Shown here one piece after another: positions 34,870 through 43,329 of a stretch of 64,000 nt of DNA. This DNA comes from Blastocatellia bacterium (lineage in GTDB: Bacteria > Acidobacteriota > Blastocatellia > HR10 > J050), in NCBI GenBank assembly GCA_026985075.1, contig JALSQX010000060.1:62001-126000 (forward strand), written 5' to 3'. Under the pieces are notes generated by a model. That model saw only the letters and a list, made by a program, of their open reading frames with translations. It was not told the origin of the DNA and did no database searches. Position numbers and translations under genes: made by a program. How positions within the stretch are numbered: position 1 is the stretch's first letter; every line of letters starts with the position of its first letter.

Positions 34870-36243
34870 TTACTCGGGATGATATTCAATAAGTTTTGTC
34901 TTATGCCGAGTCCGCTCAAATGTCCCTTCCGGGACCATGTCCACTTTCGGCCGGACTCGCAATCGTTGGTGGAGAGCCTCAATAATATCCTGCTTGAGCA
35001 TTTCCACGGCATCCTTTTCGAGGCCGGATTGGTATTCCACCCGAAGCTTGAGAGGAGGTGAGACGCGCGGACCAGGTTCATTTAGAACGATGCGGAGTTC
35101 ACCCGTCGTGCGTGGGGCGAAGGATTCGATGATGTTCTTTACTGCTGCTGGGTAGACTTTCACACCTTTGACAATCAACAGATCGTCTATGCGTCCCAAA
35201 ACCTTTATGCGCGGCCCAGGTTGACCACACACACAGGGTTTGGTGAAGATCTGATAAATATCTCCAACAGAATATCTCACTGGTGGTTGTGCCTCCCATT
35301 CCAGAGACGTTTTCACTCGCTCACCAATGGCCCCATCAACTAAAGGTATGGGGGCTTTCGTCTCGGGATCGACTAAGTCATAAGAGACAGAGAAATCATC
35401 TCCAAGAACGTGCATTCCTTGGTATTCAGGGGCGTCACATGAAATATTCAAAATGCCGTGGGCACCACCCAACATGTCATAGAGGCGCGCTCCATAAGAC
35501 TCCTCTATTTTTCGGCGAAGTTCTGGCAACCCCGCCCCAGGCTCCCCAGCACAACAGATGATCTCAATACCAAGATCTCCGACATTCTTGCCCAAAATCC
35601 TGGGAGCGACGTCGATGAGATACTCGGCATAAGACGGTGTACAAAGGAGCGCCCGGGGACGCGTCCACCAGATGAGTTTCAATAGGCGCTCGCTTCCAGC
35701 TTCGGCTCCACAGGGAATGACGCGCACCCCTATAGACTCCAATGCTCGCACAATGGGCACTCCGGCTAGAAACATACTGAGCCCAAATGCCTGCATCACC
35801 GTATCCCCTGGGCGTATCCCGGCACGCCAGAATCCTCGCACCCACAGACGATTGGTGACCTCCACATCATGACGAGTAAAAGCATAAAACGTCGGTTCCC
35901 CTGTGGTCCCTGATGTGGAGGCTACTGAAATAACGTCCTCCAGTGGTGCACAAAGAAACATCCCAAACGGGTGACCTAGACGACGATGAGATTCTTCCTG
36001 ACTCTCCCGGTGAATCTCCGGCGTAATAAAAATGGGTAATTGTCTCAGATCATCAAGTGAGCGAATATCCTCGGGTCGGGCACCAGCAGCGCGGAACTTC
36101 TCTCTATAGAACTCAGACCGCTCATAAGCATAGCGAAGCTGCCGCTGTAATTTCTTCCGCCGTAATGCCTCGAGTTGTCGTCGAGGCATAAGCTCAATTT
36201 CAGGTTCAAAGAACCGCTCTTTGAGGACTTCCGACTCTGGCAT
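34870..36243 (-). CDS. Phenylacetate-CoA ligase-like enzyme (PaaK family)
   Basis: 457 residues. ANL-type blocks of the PaaK branch: FYREKFRAAGARPEDIRSLDDL near the start, SVASTSGTTGEPTFYAFTR (phosphate loop), DMLGGAHGILNISCDAP, VKVLGRIDDLLIVKGVKVYP (hinge), and a short C-terminal domain. The family makes CoA esters of aromatic acids such as phenylacetate. The substrate here is unknown but an aryl or cyclic acid is likely. The ATG at 36243 is used; a GTG at 36255 overlaps the VOC stop as GTGA. Confidence 0.9.
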   Translation of the reverse strand: MPESEVLKERFFEPEIELMPRRQLEALRRKKLQRQLRYAYERSEFYREKFRAAGARPEDIRSLDDLRQLPIFITPEIHRESQEESHRRLGHPFGMFLCAPLEDVISVASTSGTTGEPTFYAFTRHDVEVTNRLWVRGFWRAGIRPGDTVMQAFGLSMFLAGVPIVRALESIGVRVIPCGAEAGSERLLKLIWWTRPRALLCTPSYAEYLIDVAPRILGKNVGDLGIEIICCAGEPGAGLPELRRKIEESYGARLYDMLGGAHGILNISCDAPEYQGMHVLGDDFSVSYDLVDPETKAPIPLVDGAIGERVKTSLEWEAQPPVRYSVGDIYQIFTKPCVCGQPGPRIKVLGRIDDLLIVKGVKVYPAAVKNIIESFAPRTTGELRIVLNEPGPRVSPPLKLRVEYQSGLEKDAVEMLKQDIIEALHQRLRVRPKVDMVPEGTFERTRHKTKLIEYHPE

Positions 36244-36251
36244 AACCGCCC

Positions 36252-36737
36252 TCACTCCTCACAAGATTCATTTTCTGGGTGTGGTATCCAATGATCGCCC
36301 TCGACCTTATACCGAGTGGCCACCTCAATGAGAACCCCATGAGCTTTCTTTGGTGGGATGAATGTCCATTTGAGCCAAGGGATATTGCTCGGATTAGTCA
36401 ACTCTGTACTCGTCAACGGAATGCCTGCTTTCTCTAAATCTCTGACCGTTTGTTTAATGTCACTGGAAGTGAAGGCGAGGTGATGAACGCGCTCACCATA
36501 CTTATCAAGCAACTTTTGATCGGCCGGATTCTCACTCTCGAAGAACTGGAGCGACGTTCCATGAGGATTAACGAAGGTTGCCCAACGAAGTTTATATCCA
36601 CCCTCTTCACCCTCGGCCCAAACAATATTTTTGGCTTGCTCGGGATCGAGAACCTGAAGGATTTCTTGATAGTCTTTCACTGCACGATCTAAATCTCGGA
36701 CTAAGAAGGCCACATGATCGAACTTGAGTTCAGGCAT
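36252..36737 (-). CDS. VOC-family metalloprotein (glyoxalase/methylmalonyl-CoA epimerase-like)
   Basis: 161 residues with two VOC half-repeats. The metal ligands expected of the family are in FDHVAFLVRDLDRAV (His), RVHHLAFTSSDIKQT (His) and GVLIEVATRY (Glu). The layout matches methylmalonyl-CoA epimerases and related lyases, with GTSLQFFESENPAD in the middle. It sits between an SDR and a CoA ligase in a CoA-ester operon. A small step such as epimerisation at the carbon next to the thioester is plausible. A second VOC protein leads the operon at 51 kb. Confidence 0.85.
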   Translation of the reverse strand: MPELKFDHVAFLVRDLDRAVKDYQEILQVLDPEQAKNIVWAEGEEGGYKLRWATFVNPHGTSLQFFESENPADQKLLDKYGERVHHLAFTSSDIKQTVRDLEKAGIPLTSTELTNPSNIPWLKWTFIPPKKAHGVLIEVATRYKVEGDHWIPHPENESCEE

Positions 36738-36764
36738 AATTACACCCCCACATAAAGAGAAGAT

Positions 36765-37583
36765 TTAACCCACCACATTGATGAATTCCAAGCCTCCATC
36801 AATCTGCAATACCTGAGCAGTGATGAAATCGGCCTCTGGCGAGGCCAAGAAGGCAATAGCATGAGCTACATCCTCTGGCGTGCCCGCGCGTCCAAAAGGC
36901 ATTTGTTCGAGGATGCGATCACGCACCGCAGCAGGGATACCAAACTTCGAAGATGTTGTTTCGTCTCGCGCTGCCGTGAGTCGCGTATCGATGAATCCAG
37001 GGGCCACGGCATTCACATTGACGAGAAAAGGCGCTAACTCTCGAGCCGCAGCTTTGGTTAAGCCAATGACGCCAGCCTTGGCCGCTGCATAATTGGCATT
37101 TCCCACAGCCCCATGAATCCCCGCGATGGATGTGACGTTGATGATCTTGCGGTGGATGCGAAGCCCGCGCTCACGATCTTGTTTAGCCGCACGGCGAAAA
37201 TATCCGGCAGCCGCTCGCGTGCAATTAAACGTGCCTCGCAGGACCACATCCATCACCATATCATACTCCTCATCCGTCATGCGATGAATCATGGCATCCC
37301 GTGTAATTCCAGCATTGTTGACCAAAATATCAAGCCGACCATACTCTCGGAGCGCGACCTGGATCAGCGCGTTGGCTTCTTCGGGGCGAGCGACATTCCC
37401 CAGGGTCACCAAAGACTCCCCCCCTTGGACTCGCACACGTTGCTCAACTTCGCGAGCCGGCTCTTCATCCACATCGTTGATAACAACGCGGGCTCCCAAT
37501 GAGGCAAGTTTCAATACTGTCGCCCGCCCAATGCCACGGCCCGAACCGGTAACGATGGCCACTCGATCGCGTAATGTTCCCAT
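36765..37583 (-). CDS. SDR-family 3-oxoacyl reductase-like enzyme (FabG type)
   Basis: 272 residues. Cofactor motif VTGSGRGIGRA at residues 11-21, NNAGITRDAM, INVTSIAG with the catalytic serine, and NYAAAKAGVIG with Tyr and Lys; the ending ITAQVLQIDGGL is typical of FabG. The group of FabG-like enzymes includes 3-hydroxyacyl-CoA dehydrogenases, and catabolic direction is more likely here because acyl-CoA dehydrogenase and thiolase are in the same operon. The ATG is preceded by GGAGTTATTGATTT, and the gene follows four bases after the acyl-CoA dehydrogenase. Confidence 0.9.
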   Translation of the reverse strand: MGTLRDRVAIVTGSGRGIGRATVLKLASLGARVVINDVDEEPAREVEQRVRVQGGESLVTLGNVARPEEANALIQVALREYGRLDILVNNAGITRDAMIHRMTDEEYDMVMDVVLRGTFNCTRAAAGYFRRAAKQDRERGLRIHRKIINVTSIAGIHGAVGNANYAAAKAGVIGLTKAAARELAPFLVNVNAVAPGFIDTRLTAARDETTSSKFGIPAAVRDRILEQMPFGRAGTPEDVAHAIAFLASPEADFITAQVLQIDGGLEFINVVG

Positions 37584-37586
37584 AAA

Positions 37587-38792
37587 TCAATAACTCCGTG
37601 GAAGACCCAGTTTTTCGCCGATAAAATTGAGCACCATTTCATCAGAGACAGGTCCTACTTTATGTAACCGACAATCGCGCCAGTACCGTTGCATGTCATA
37701 CTCGCGGCTGTAACAGTATCCTCCCAGAATCTGCATCCCCATATCGGCAACTTCACAGGCAAAATTAGCGGCTACCAGTTTGGCCATATTAGCTTCAATA
37801 GCGCAGTCTCTTCCCAGTGATTGGAGCCAAGCCGCCTTGTAGGTGATGAGCCGGGCCAGTTCTACTTTAGTGCGCATCCACGAGAGCTTATGTTGAATGG
37901 CCTGGAACTGCCCAATGGGGCGCTCAAACGCATATCGCTCTTTAGCATAGGTCAGGGCATCCTCAAATGCCGCTTGGGCCTCTCCAAGACAGAGAGCTGC
38001 CGTGAGGATACGTTCGTTATTCAACATGGGGAACATCTGGTACATCCCTTTATCACGTTCACCGATAAGATTCTCCTTAGGCACACGCACGTTATCATAA
38101 AAAACCTCGTACGACGGAGTGGCTCGAATGCCGATTTTTTCGAGTTTGCGCATGCTGATGCCAGGACTTTTGCTGTCCACCAGGAAGACAGAGATACCAT
38201 CAATCCTTTTCTGACTCCGTTCATTGGTGCGCGCAAAGAGAATCAAATAATCAGATTCCTTCGCTGCCGTCGTCCAGACCTTTTGGCCATTGACGACAAA
38301 ATGGTCTCCCCGTTCCACCGCCCGTGTTTTCATTGCCCCAGCTACATCCGTCCCTCCGTCGGGCTCGGTCAACGAGATGGCGAACCGGATCTTCCCCTCA
38401 GCAAGCTGGGGGAGGTATTTTCTTTTCTGTTCTTCAGTCCCCCCAACTGAAAGTGTTTTCGCACCGAAACAACTTGACATGAAAAAGACTAACCCAATGG
38501 CCCCGCTGCGTCGAGCCAACTCCTCGGTTACGATGACCATATCAACGATGTCCCCACCAACGCCCCCATATCGCTCTTCGATGGGGATCTGCAAGAACCC
38601 ATACTCGGCGAGCTTTTTCCAGACACGCTCCGGATACTCTTCCTTTTCATCGAGTTCTCGTACATATTCTCTCGGACACTCGCGCTCGACAAACTCACGA
38701 ATATTCTGCCGGAGAAATTCTTTCTCCTTGCCCAAATCGAAGTTGAGTTGACCCGAATTTACTGTTCCCCACTCAGACGCGCTAGTTACCAT
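37587..38792 (-). CDS. Acyl-CoA dehydrogenase
   Basis: 401 residues, full length for the family. Typical blocks: IREFVERECPREYVRELDE, FAISLTEPDGGTDVAGAMKT (FAD/substrate loop), VNGQKVWTTAAKESDYLI, PTSYEVFYDNVRVPKENLIGE-like hinge, and CYSREYDMQRYWRDCRL at the end. In the canonical catalytic-base position near the C terminus, no clear glutamate of the IYEGT type is seen (RLHKVGPVSDEM), so the base may lie elsewhere, as in isovaleryl-type or steroid-type enzymes. It is the first gene of the operon, with CGGAGGTGTGTT before its ATG. Electrons would pass to EtfAB. Confidence 0.92.
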   Translation of the reverse strand: MVTSASEWGTVNSGQLNFDLGKEKEFLRQNIREFVERECPREYVRELDEKEEYPERVWKKLAEYGFLQIPIEERYGGVGGDIVDMVIVTEELARRSGAIGLVFFMSSCFGAKTLSVGGTEEQKRKYLPQLAEGKIRFAISLTEPDGGTDVAGAMKTRAVERGDHFVVNGQKVWTTAAKESDYLILFARTNERSQKRIDGISVFLVDSKSPGISMRKLEKIGIRATPSYEVFYDNVRVPKENLIGERDKGMYQMFPMLNNERILTAALCLGEAQAAFEDALTYAKERYAFERPIGQFQAIQHKLSWMRTKVELARLITYKAAWLQSLGRDCAIEANMAKLVAANFACEVADMGMQILGGYCYSREYDMQRYWRDCRLHKVGPVSDEMVLNFIGEKLGLPRSY

Positions 38793-38904
38793 AACACACC
38801 TCCGATGACCACGTAGATGGACATATACACTGAACCTCCCCTTTACTACGATGGCACTGACCGAGTTTTAATGGCGAGTTGGACTTAACGGACTTCCCTA
38901 TTCC

Positions 38905-39516
38905 TTATGCCTTAACCATCCCCTCTAGGACCATGCGCGTGAACACGGATTTAATCTCGTCTAGACTCATCCCTCGGGAACGCCGGTACCACCGGTAAAT
39001 CCAATTACACATTCCCAGGATCCCGTAGACAGCCAATCGAGGATTGACATCGATGAATTGACCAGCGGCTTGTCCTTCCTCAATGATGGCCACAATACGA
39101 TTTTCGAACTGGCGCATCTTGGCCAGGATGCGGCGCCGCCTTTGACTGGATAATACATGGAATTCATGAAGGAAAAGCCCAACGGTCACTTGATTCTGAA
39201 TGATGTACTCGATCTCAGCTTCCATGGCAAGGCGCAGTTTATCCACCGGATTTTTGCTTCCAGCCAATTTGTGGACGAGATAATCATCGCCCCGCGTGAT
39301 AACCTGTTCCAAGGTCGCGTAAAGCAAATCTTCCTTAGACTTAATATAGTAGTAGAGGGATCCCTTCAGCATTCCTACTTGATCAGCAACATCCTGGACG
39401 GTAGTAGCATGATAACCCTGTTTGTAAAATAACTCAGCAGCCGCGTCCAAAATTTCTGCGAGTCGATCACGCGTCTCTGAGGCGTTTTCTTTTCCTTGCT
39501 CTTTTACTCGGACCAC
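38905..39516 (-). CDS. TetR-family transcriptional regulator
   Basis: 203 residues. The helix-turn-helix is at about residues 20-65: ILDAAAELFYKQGYHATTV, then QVGMLKGSLYYYIKSKEDLL. The C-terminal ligand domain resembles the fatty-acyl/steroid-CoA responsive TetR group. The gene starts with GTG, with CAGGAGGTTGATAG ahead. It stands alone between two catabolic operons. It is the only TetR gene in the window, so it is the best candidate for binding the shared palindromes at 51.24 and 59.02 kb. I found no copy of that palindrome at its own promoter. Confidence 0.93.
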   Translation of the reverse strand: MVRVKEQGKENASETRDRLAEILDAAAELFYKQGYHATTVQDVADQVGMLKGSLYYYIKSKEDLLYATLEQVITRGDDYLVHKLAGSKNPVDKLRLAMEAEIEYIIQNQVTVGLFLHEFHVLSSQRRRRILAKMRQFENRIVAIIEEGQAAGQFIDVNPRLAVYGILGMCNWIYRWYRRSRGMSLDEIKSVFTRMVLEGMVKA

Positions 39517-39712
39517 CTATCAACCTCCTGTTATAATTGCTTAAGTCGCGAAGCATTGGCTCAGGCGTTCCTCACTGCATCGATGCCTGACCTTATAGGG
39601 CTCATTTATCCTTCGCCACAAGGCGATGTCCTGAATCATGAAAGAGGGCATTCCTACGCTTCCTCAGGATACCTCGCTGCTCTCTCCGTCCCAGAAATGC
39701 ACACTTTTGAAC

Positions 39713-41623
39713 TTATAGCTTCGCAGCGAGATGCGCCCCTTGACTGACAGCATCTAATATCGTACCAATTCGAGCACAATCGCCAACACGATAGACTTTC
39801 ACAGGAAATGTTTCCTCCTCACAAAACGCCAGATCATCACTCGGGCGATATCCCATGGCGAGCACGACAGAATCACAGTGAATGTGCCGCTCGTGCCCGT
39901 GTTTGTCAGTGGCGACCACAGCAGTCTCCTTCACGCGCATCACCTTGTGCTTCGTCAAAATATTCACTCCCGCCTTTCGGAATTCATAATACAACCATCG
40001 ACGGGTAATCGCCTCAAGTCCCCTCCCAATATGGGATAGGAGCTCAATGATTGTAACCTGATGCCCATCATGAATCAATTGCTCAACCACATCACATCCC
40101 GTCCCCCCACCGCCAACCACTACGACCTGGCGACCCACCGCTACCCGTCGGAGGAGAATATCTTCAGCAATATGCACATGAGGCTGATCGTGGCCCGGAA
40201 TGGGTGGGACAACCGGGACACTTCCCGTTGCCAAGACGACGACGTCTGGCTCAAGCCCTAAAAGCTCGTCCTGGGTGAGATTCACCCCCATCTCCACTTT
40301 GATGTGATATTTCGCAATTTGATGGAGTAAATACTCGGTAAATCGATTGATCTCTTTCTTGGAAGGAGCGGCCGCTGAAACATGAAGCTTACCCCCCAGT
40401 CGATTATCTTTTTCGAACAGCAATACTTCATGGCCTCGATGTGCCGCCACCCATGCCGTCTCCAAACCAGCTGGTCCTCCTCCGACAATAACAACGCGCT
40501 TTCGCTTGAGCGCGGGCAGAATCTCGAAGGTGAACTCCTCACCCAATTCTGCATTGACGGTACATTTGGCCTCCAATGCCCTGGAAACGAAGTCCACACA
40601 GTAGTTACAAGCTATACAAGGTCTGATGTCTTTGATCCGATTCTCTCTTACTTTTTGAGCCCACTCAGGGTCGGCAATTAAACCACGCCCCACGGCAATC
40701 ATATCGGCCTTTCCTTCACGTAAGACGCGTTCGGCCACCTCTACATCATTCAACCGACCCACCGCAATGACAGGGATGTTTACCGCTGACTTGATTCTGG
40801 CAGCATCATTAGCCAGATACCCTTTGGGCATGAACATCGGAGCCATGATATAGTGCAAAGTTTGCCAATTGCCCGCGGACACGCTGAGCGAAGTCACACC
40901 TGCCCTTTCTAAAATTCGAGCGATCTCCACAGCATCATCCAATGTCAATCCGCCCGGTACATACTCACTCCCGGACAATCTGAACTGAATGGGAAAATCC
41001 TCACCAATGGTCTCTCGAATGCCATAGATGATCTCCAGCGGAAACCTCATACGATTTCCCAACGAACCCCCATACTCGTCCTCCCGTTGATTTGAGATCG
41101 GTGACATAAATTCGCACACTAAATATCCATGAGCACCATGAATTTCAACAAAATCAAAGCCTGCCTCTCGAGCGCGCCAAGCACCCGCAACGAACTCCCT
41201 CACCACATCCTGAATCTCGTCCACACTTAACACCTTGGGAATCGGTCCCTTGGGTGAAACAGGGATGGGGGATGGTGCCACGGGCGTGCCCAGCGTCGTC
41301 TGACGTCCCATGTGATTGAGCTGAATGCCTACAACTACCCCATACTTCTTAATCTCTCGCGCCAGCCTAGCCAACCCCTCAATATAGTGATCATCGTGAA
41401 TTCGTAATTCAGGCCCCACACCGAGAACATTCGGATCGACGATACAGTTTTCCACCACAATCATTCCCACGCCGCTCTGGGCTCGCCGCACGTAATAATT
41501 GATGACCCGGTCCGAGACCGTCCCATCTTCATGGGCGTAACCCATGCCCATGGGCGGCATCACAATGCGGTTCTTAACATGTAGACCACCCACCTCGATG
41601 GGTTCTAGGAGCTTCATATTCAT
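39713..41623 (-). CDS. 2,4-dienoyl-CoA reductase/Old Yellow Enzyme-type flavoprotein (FadH-like)
   Basis: 636 residues in three parts. An OYE barrel occupies residues 1-~360 (NRIVMPPMGMGYA, QLNHMGRQT, EIHGAHGYLVCEFMSP). A 4Fe-4S site follows in RPCIACNYCVDF and the later cysteine in EAKCTVN. A FAD/NAD(P) disulfide-reductase-like region begins VVIVGGGPAGLETAW and contains VVVVGGGGTGCDVVEQL. This matches NADPH-dependent 2,4-dienoyl-CoA reductase FadH and related enone reductases. It is the last gene of the large operon and would reduce a conjugated double bond. The start overlaps the IpdB-like stop (TGATG). Confidence 0.93.
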   Translation of the reverse strand: MNMKLLEPIEVGGLHVKNRIVMPPMGMGYAHEDGTVSDRVINYYVRRAQSGVGMIVVENCIVDPNVLGVGPELRIHDDHYIEGLARLAREIKKYGVVVGIQLNHMGRQTTLGTPVAPSPIPVSPKGPIPKVLSVDEIQDVVREFVAGAWRAREAGFDFVEIHGAHGYLVCEFMSPISNQREDEYGGSLGNRMRFPLEIIYGIRETIGEDFPIQFRLSGSEYVPGGLTLDDAVEIARILERAGVTSLSVSAGNWQTLHYIMAPMFMPKGYLANDAARIKSAVNIPVIAVGRLNDVEVAERVLREGKADMIAVGRGLIADPEWAQKVRENRIKDIRPCIACNYCVDFVSRALEAKCTVNAELGEEFTFEILPALKRKRVVIVGGGPAGLETAWVAAHRGHEVLLFEKDNRLGGKLHVSAAAPSKKEINRFTEYLLHQIAKYHIKVEMGVNLTQDELLGLEPDVVVLATGSVPVVPPIPGHDQPHVHIAEDILLRRVAVGRQVVVVGGGGTGCDVVEQLIHDGHQVTIIELLSHIGRGLEAITRRWLYYEFRKAGVNILTKHKVMRVKETAVVATDKHGHERHIHCDSVVLAMGYRPSDDLAFCEEETFPVKVYRVGDCARIGTILDAVSQGAHLAAKL

Positions 41624-42420
41624 CAACGCCTCAACATTCCCTCAACGTCGATCCGCTCCCGCAGCGTGCGGATCTCGTGGATCGTCGGCGGCTCGGTCTC
41701 AGGGACCGATTCCGGAACAATGAGTTCAAATCCCGTATTTTCCACCACCTGATCAACGGTAACCCCAGGATGAACAGACTTGAGCCGCATTCTCTTAGAG
41801 GTCGGCTCGAAATCCATAATACAGAGCGGCGTGATGCAATAGATAGGACCATTGCCCGGAATACCCAACTTTCGGCGACCATCAGCTCCCCCTTCTCCCC
41901 AACCGATTGTTGAGATGAAGTCACATTGCTCAACGAAAATACGCCGATCATGAGATTGGACATACAGATAGTAGCGATCCACGTAGTGGGCCATGGAAAG
42001 GGTCCCTACAGCCCCCGGCCCACGGAAATCGAGTCGCTTATAATCCTTTCCTACGCCGATGAGATTGGAGTTTCCGTACTTGTCGATTTGCAACGCGCCC
42101 ACCACGAACATATCCGACACCAATCGAGGGTTCTCCTGGAAATCATCGTGGAAGACATAGGCCTCTGCCCACTTGGCCGGGCGAAAATCGGTCACTGTAT
42201 AAAACGGTTCCATCTTGGGTTCTTTGATAAGGTTGGTGAATGTCATCACCACATACAATCTGACATTCGGGCAGTAGAGTAAATGGGCCAGTAAGATTCC
42301 AGCCCGCGGCACGTGGAGGCCCGCACCTACAGCCACACGTTCTCCATCACGCACTTGATGAGCGATGAATGAGGCTATTAACTCTTTGGTCGTGAAATCG
42401 GTGGCATATTCTTTCGTCAT
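41623..42420 (-). CDS. IpdB-like CoA-transferase-family beta subunit
   Basis: 265 residues. Conserved: SFIAHQVRDGERVAVGAGL, VGALQIDKYGNSNLIGVG, FRGPGAVGTLSMAHYV and KSVHPGVTVDQVVENTGFELI. These match IpdB and the second half of the fused protein at 33.2-34.9 kb (same KSVHPGVxxxxVxxNTGFELI signature). It forms a pair with the next gene upstream. In actinobacteria the IpdAB pair hydrolyses the C ring of a steroid-derived CoA ester; here the substrate is unknown. The ATG at 42420 is used; a TTG at 42432 overlaps the previous stop and is an alternative start. Confidence 0.88.
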   Translation of the reverse strand: MTKEYATDFTTKELIASFIAHQVRDGERVAVGAGLHVPRAGILLAHLLYCPNVRLYVVMTFTNLIKEPKMEPFYTVTDFRPAKWAEAYVFHDDFQENPRLVSDMFVVGALQIDKYGNSNLIGVGKDYKRLDFRGPGAVGTLSMAHYVDRYYLYVQSHDRRIFVEQCDFISTIGWGEGGADGRRKLGIPGNGPIYCITPLCIMDFEPTSKRMRLKSVHPGVTVDQVVENTGFELIVPESVPETEPPTIHEIRTLRERIDVEGMLRR

Positions 42421-42428
42421 ATCTTCGA

Positions 42429-43328
42429 TCAATACTCGTGAAGACTAATAAGCCGCTTGATGCCGATGACCTCGAGGTAGTCGGCGTGCGTCTCTGGTTC
42501 CATGATGTACTTATGGAGATACGCCTCAAACGGACGACGATCTCCTTTCTTCGCATAGGCGTTCGCAGCCGCTACATACTCACGAATATGCTCCTCATCT
42601 TCAATATAATAGCCGGGAGCGGCGAATGGATGGGAACCATAAGGAGCTCGGACAATGGCATCGGCTCCGTAAATCGATGTGGCCAACGGGTTCTTCCGGA
42701 CTTCTTCATTAGGGATAATCTTTTCTACTTGAACGATTGTTTTCCCGGCCGCCCGCCACATGGCCCGATCGCCGAACCCGGTGCCGATATGTTGAACATT
42801 ACCATAGGGATCAGCGTGGGCAGCATAGATGAGCGCTATTTCAGGCTTGATGGCAGGAACAGCTAACAATGGTTCCCCGTTAATCGGATCGGTGAATACC
42901 TTCAGGTCGGGATTGACTTGGGGAAAGGATGTCCCAATACCTGCTTTCCAGGGCGTGAATGGTAAGCCCTGAGCCGCCGCGCGGAGCGCACAATAGAACA
43001 TTCCTTCGTCACACTCCCACACATCGATTTCTCCTCGCTCAGCAGCAACGCGGAAGAGCGGAGCGATGGGACAATAGTGTTCGCCTCCCATGTATGCCGT
43101 CACGAGCTTCTTCACGCAGCCAGCTCCGATGAGGAGATCAAGGTCCAAGCCTCCCGAGGCTGGCCCAACGACCGTTAAATCTTTCACACCTCGCCTGATG
43201 ATCTGGCGAACGATGGCCATGGGATGACTGGAATTGATGAACCCGCCAATGGCGATGGTCATGCCATCGCGGATCATGGCGGCGGCTTGGCGTTCGTCGA
43301 TGATGAGGCTCTTGCGTTCTGGGATCAT
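42429..43328 (-). CDS. IpdA-like CoA-transferase-family alpha subunit
   Basis: 299 residues. Blocks: DGMTIAIGGFINSSHPMAIV, SGGLDLDLLIGAGCVKKLV, GEIDVWECDEGMFYCALRAAA, and DPYGNVQHIGTGFGD. The acidic stretch ECDEG lies where IpdA has its catalytic glutamate. It forms a complex with the IpdB-like product of the gene that follows. Its start is one base after the stop of the flavoprotein gene. Two sets of these proteins in one window (split here, fused at 33 kb) suggest two ring-opening or CoA-transfer steps. Confidence 0.88.
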   Translation of the reverse strand: MIPERKSLIIDERQAAAMIRDGMTIAIGGFINSSHPMAIVRQIIRRGVKDLTVVGPASGGLDLDLLIGAGCVKKLVTAYMGGEHYCPIAPLFRVAAERGEIDVWECDEGMFYCALRAAAQGLPFTPWKAGIGTSFPQVNPDLKVFTDPINGEPLLAVPAIKPEIALIYAAHADPYGNVQHIGTGFGDRAMWRAAGKTIVQVEKIIPNEEVRKNPLATSIYGADAIVRAPYGSHPFAAPGYYIEDEEHIREYVAAANAYAKKGDRRPFEAYLHKYIMEPETHADYLEVIGIKRLISLHEY

Positions 43329-43329
43329 C

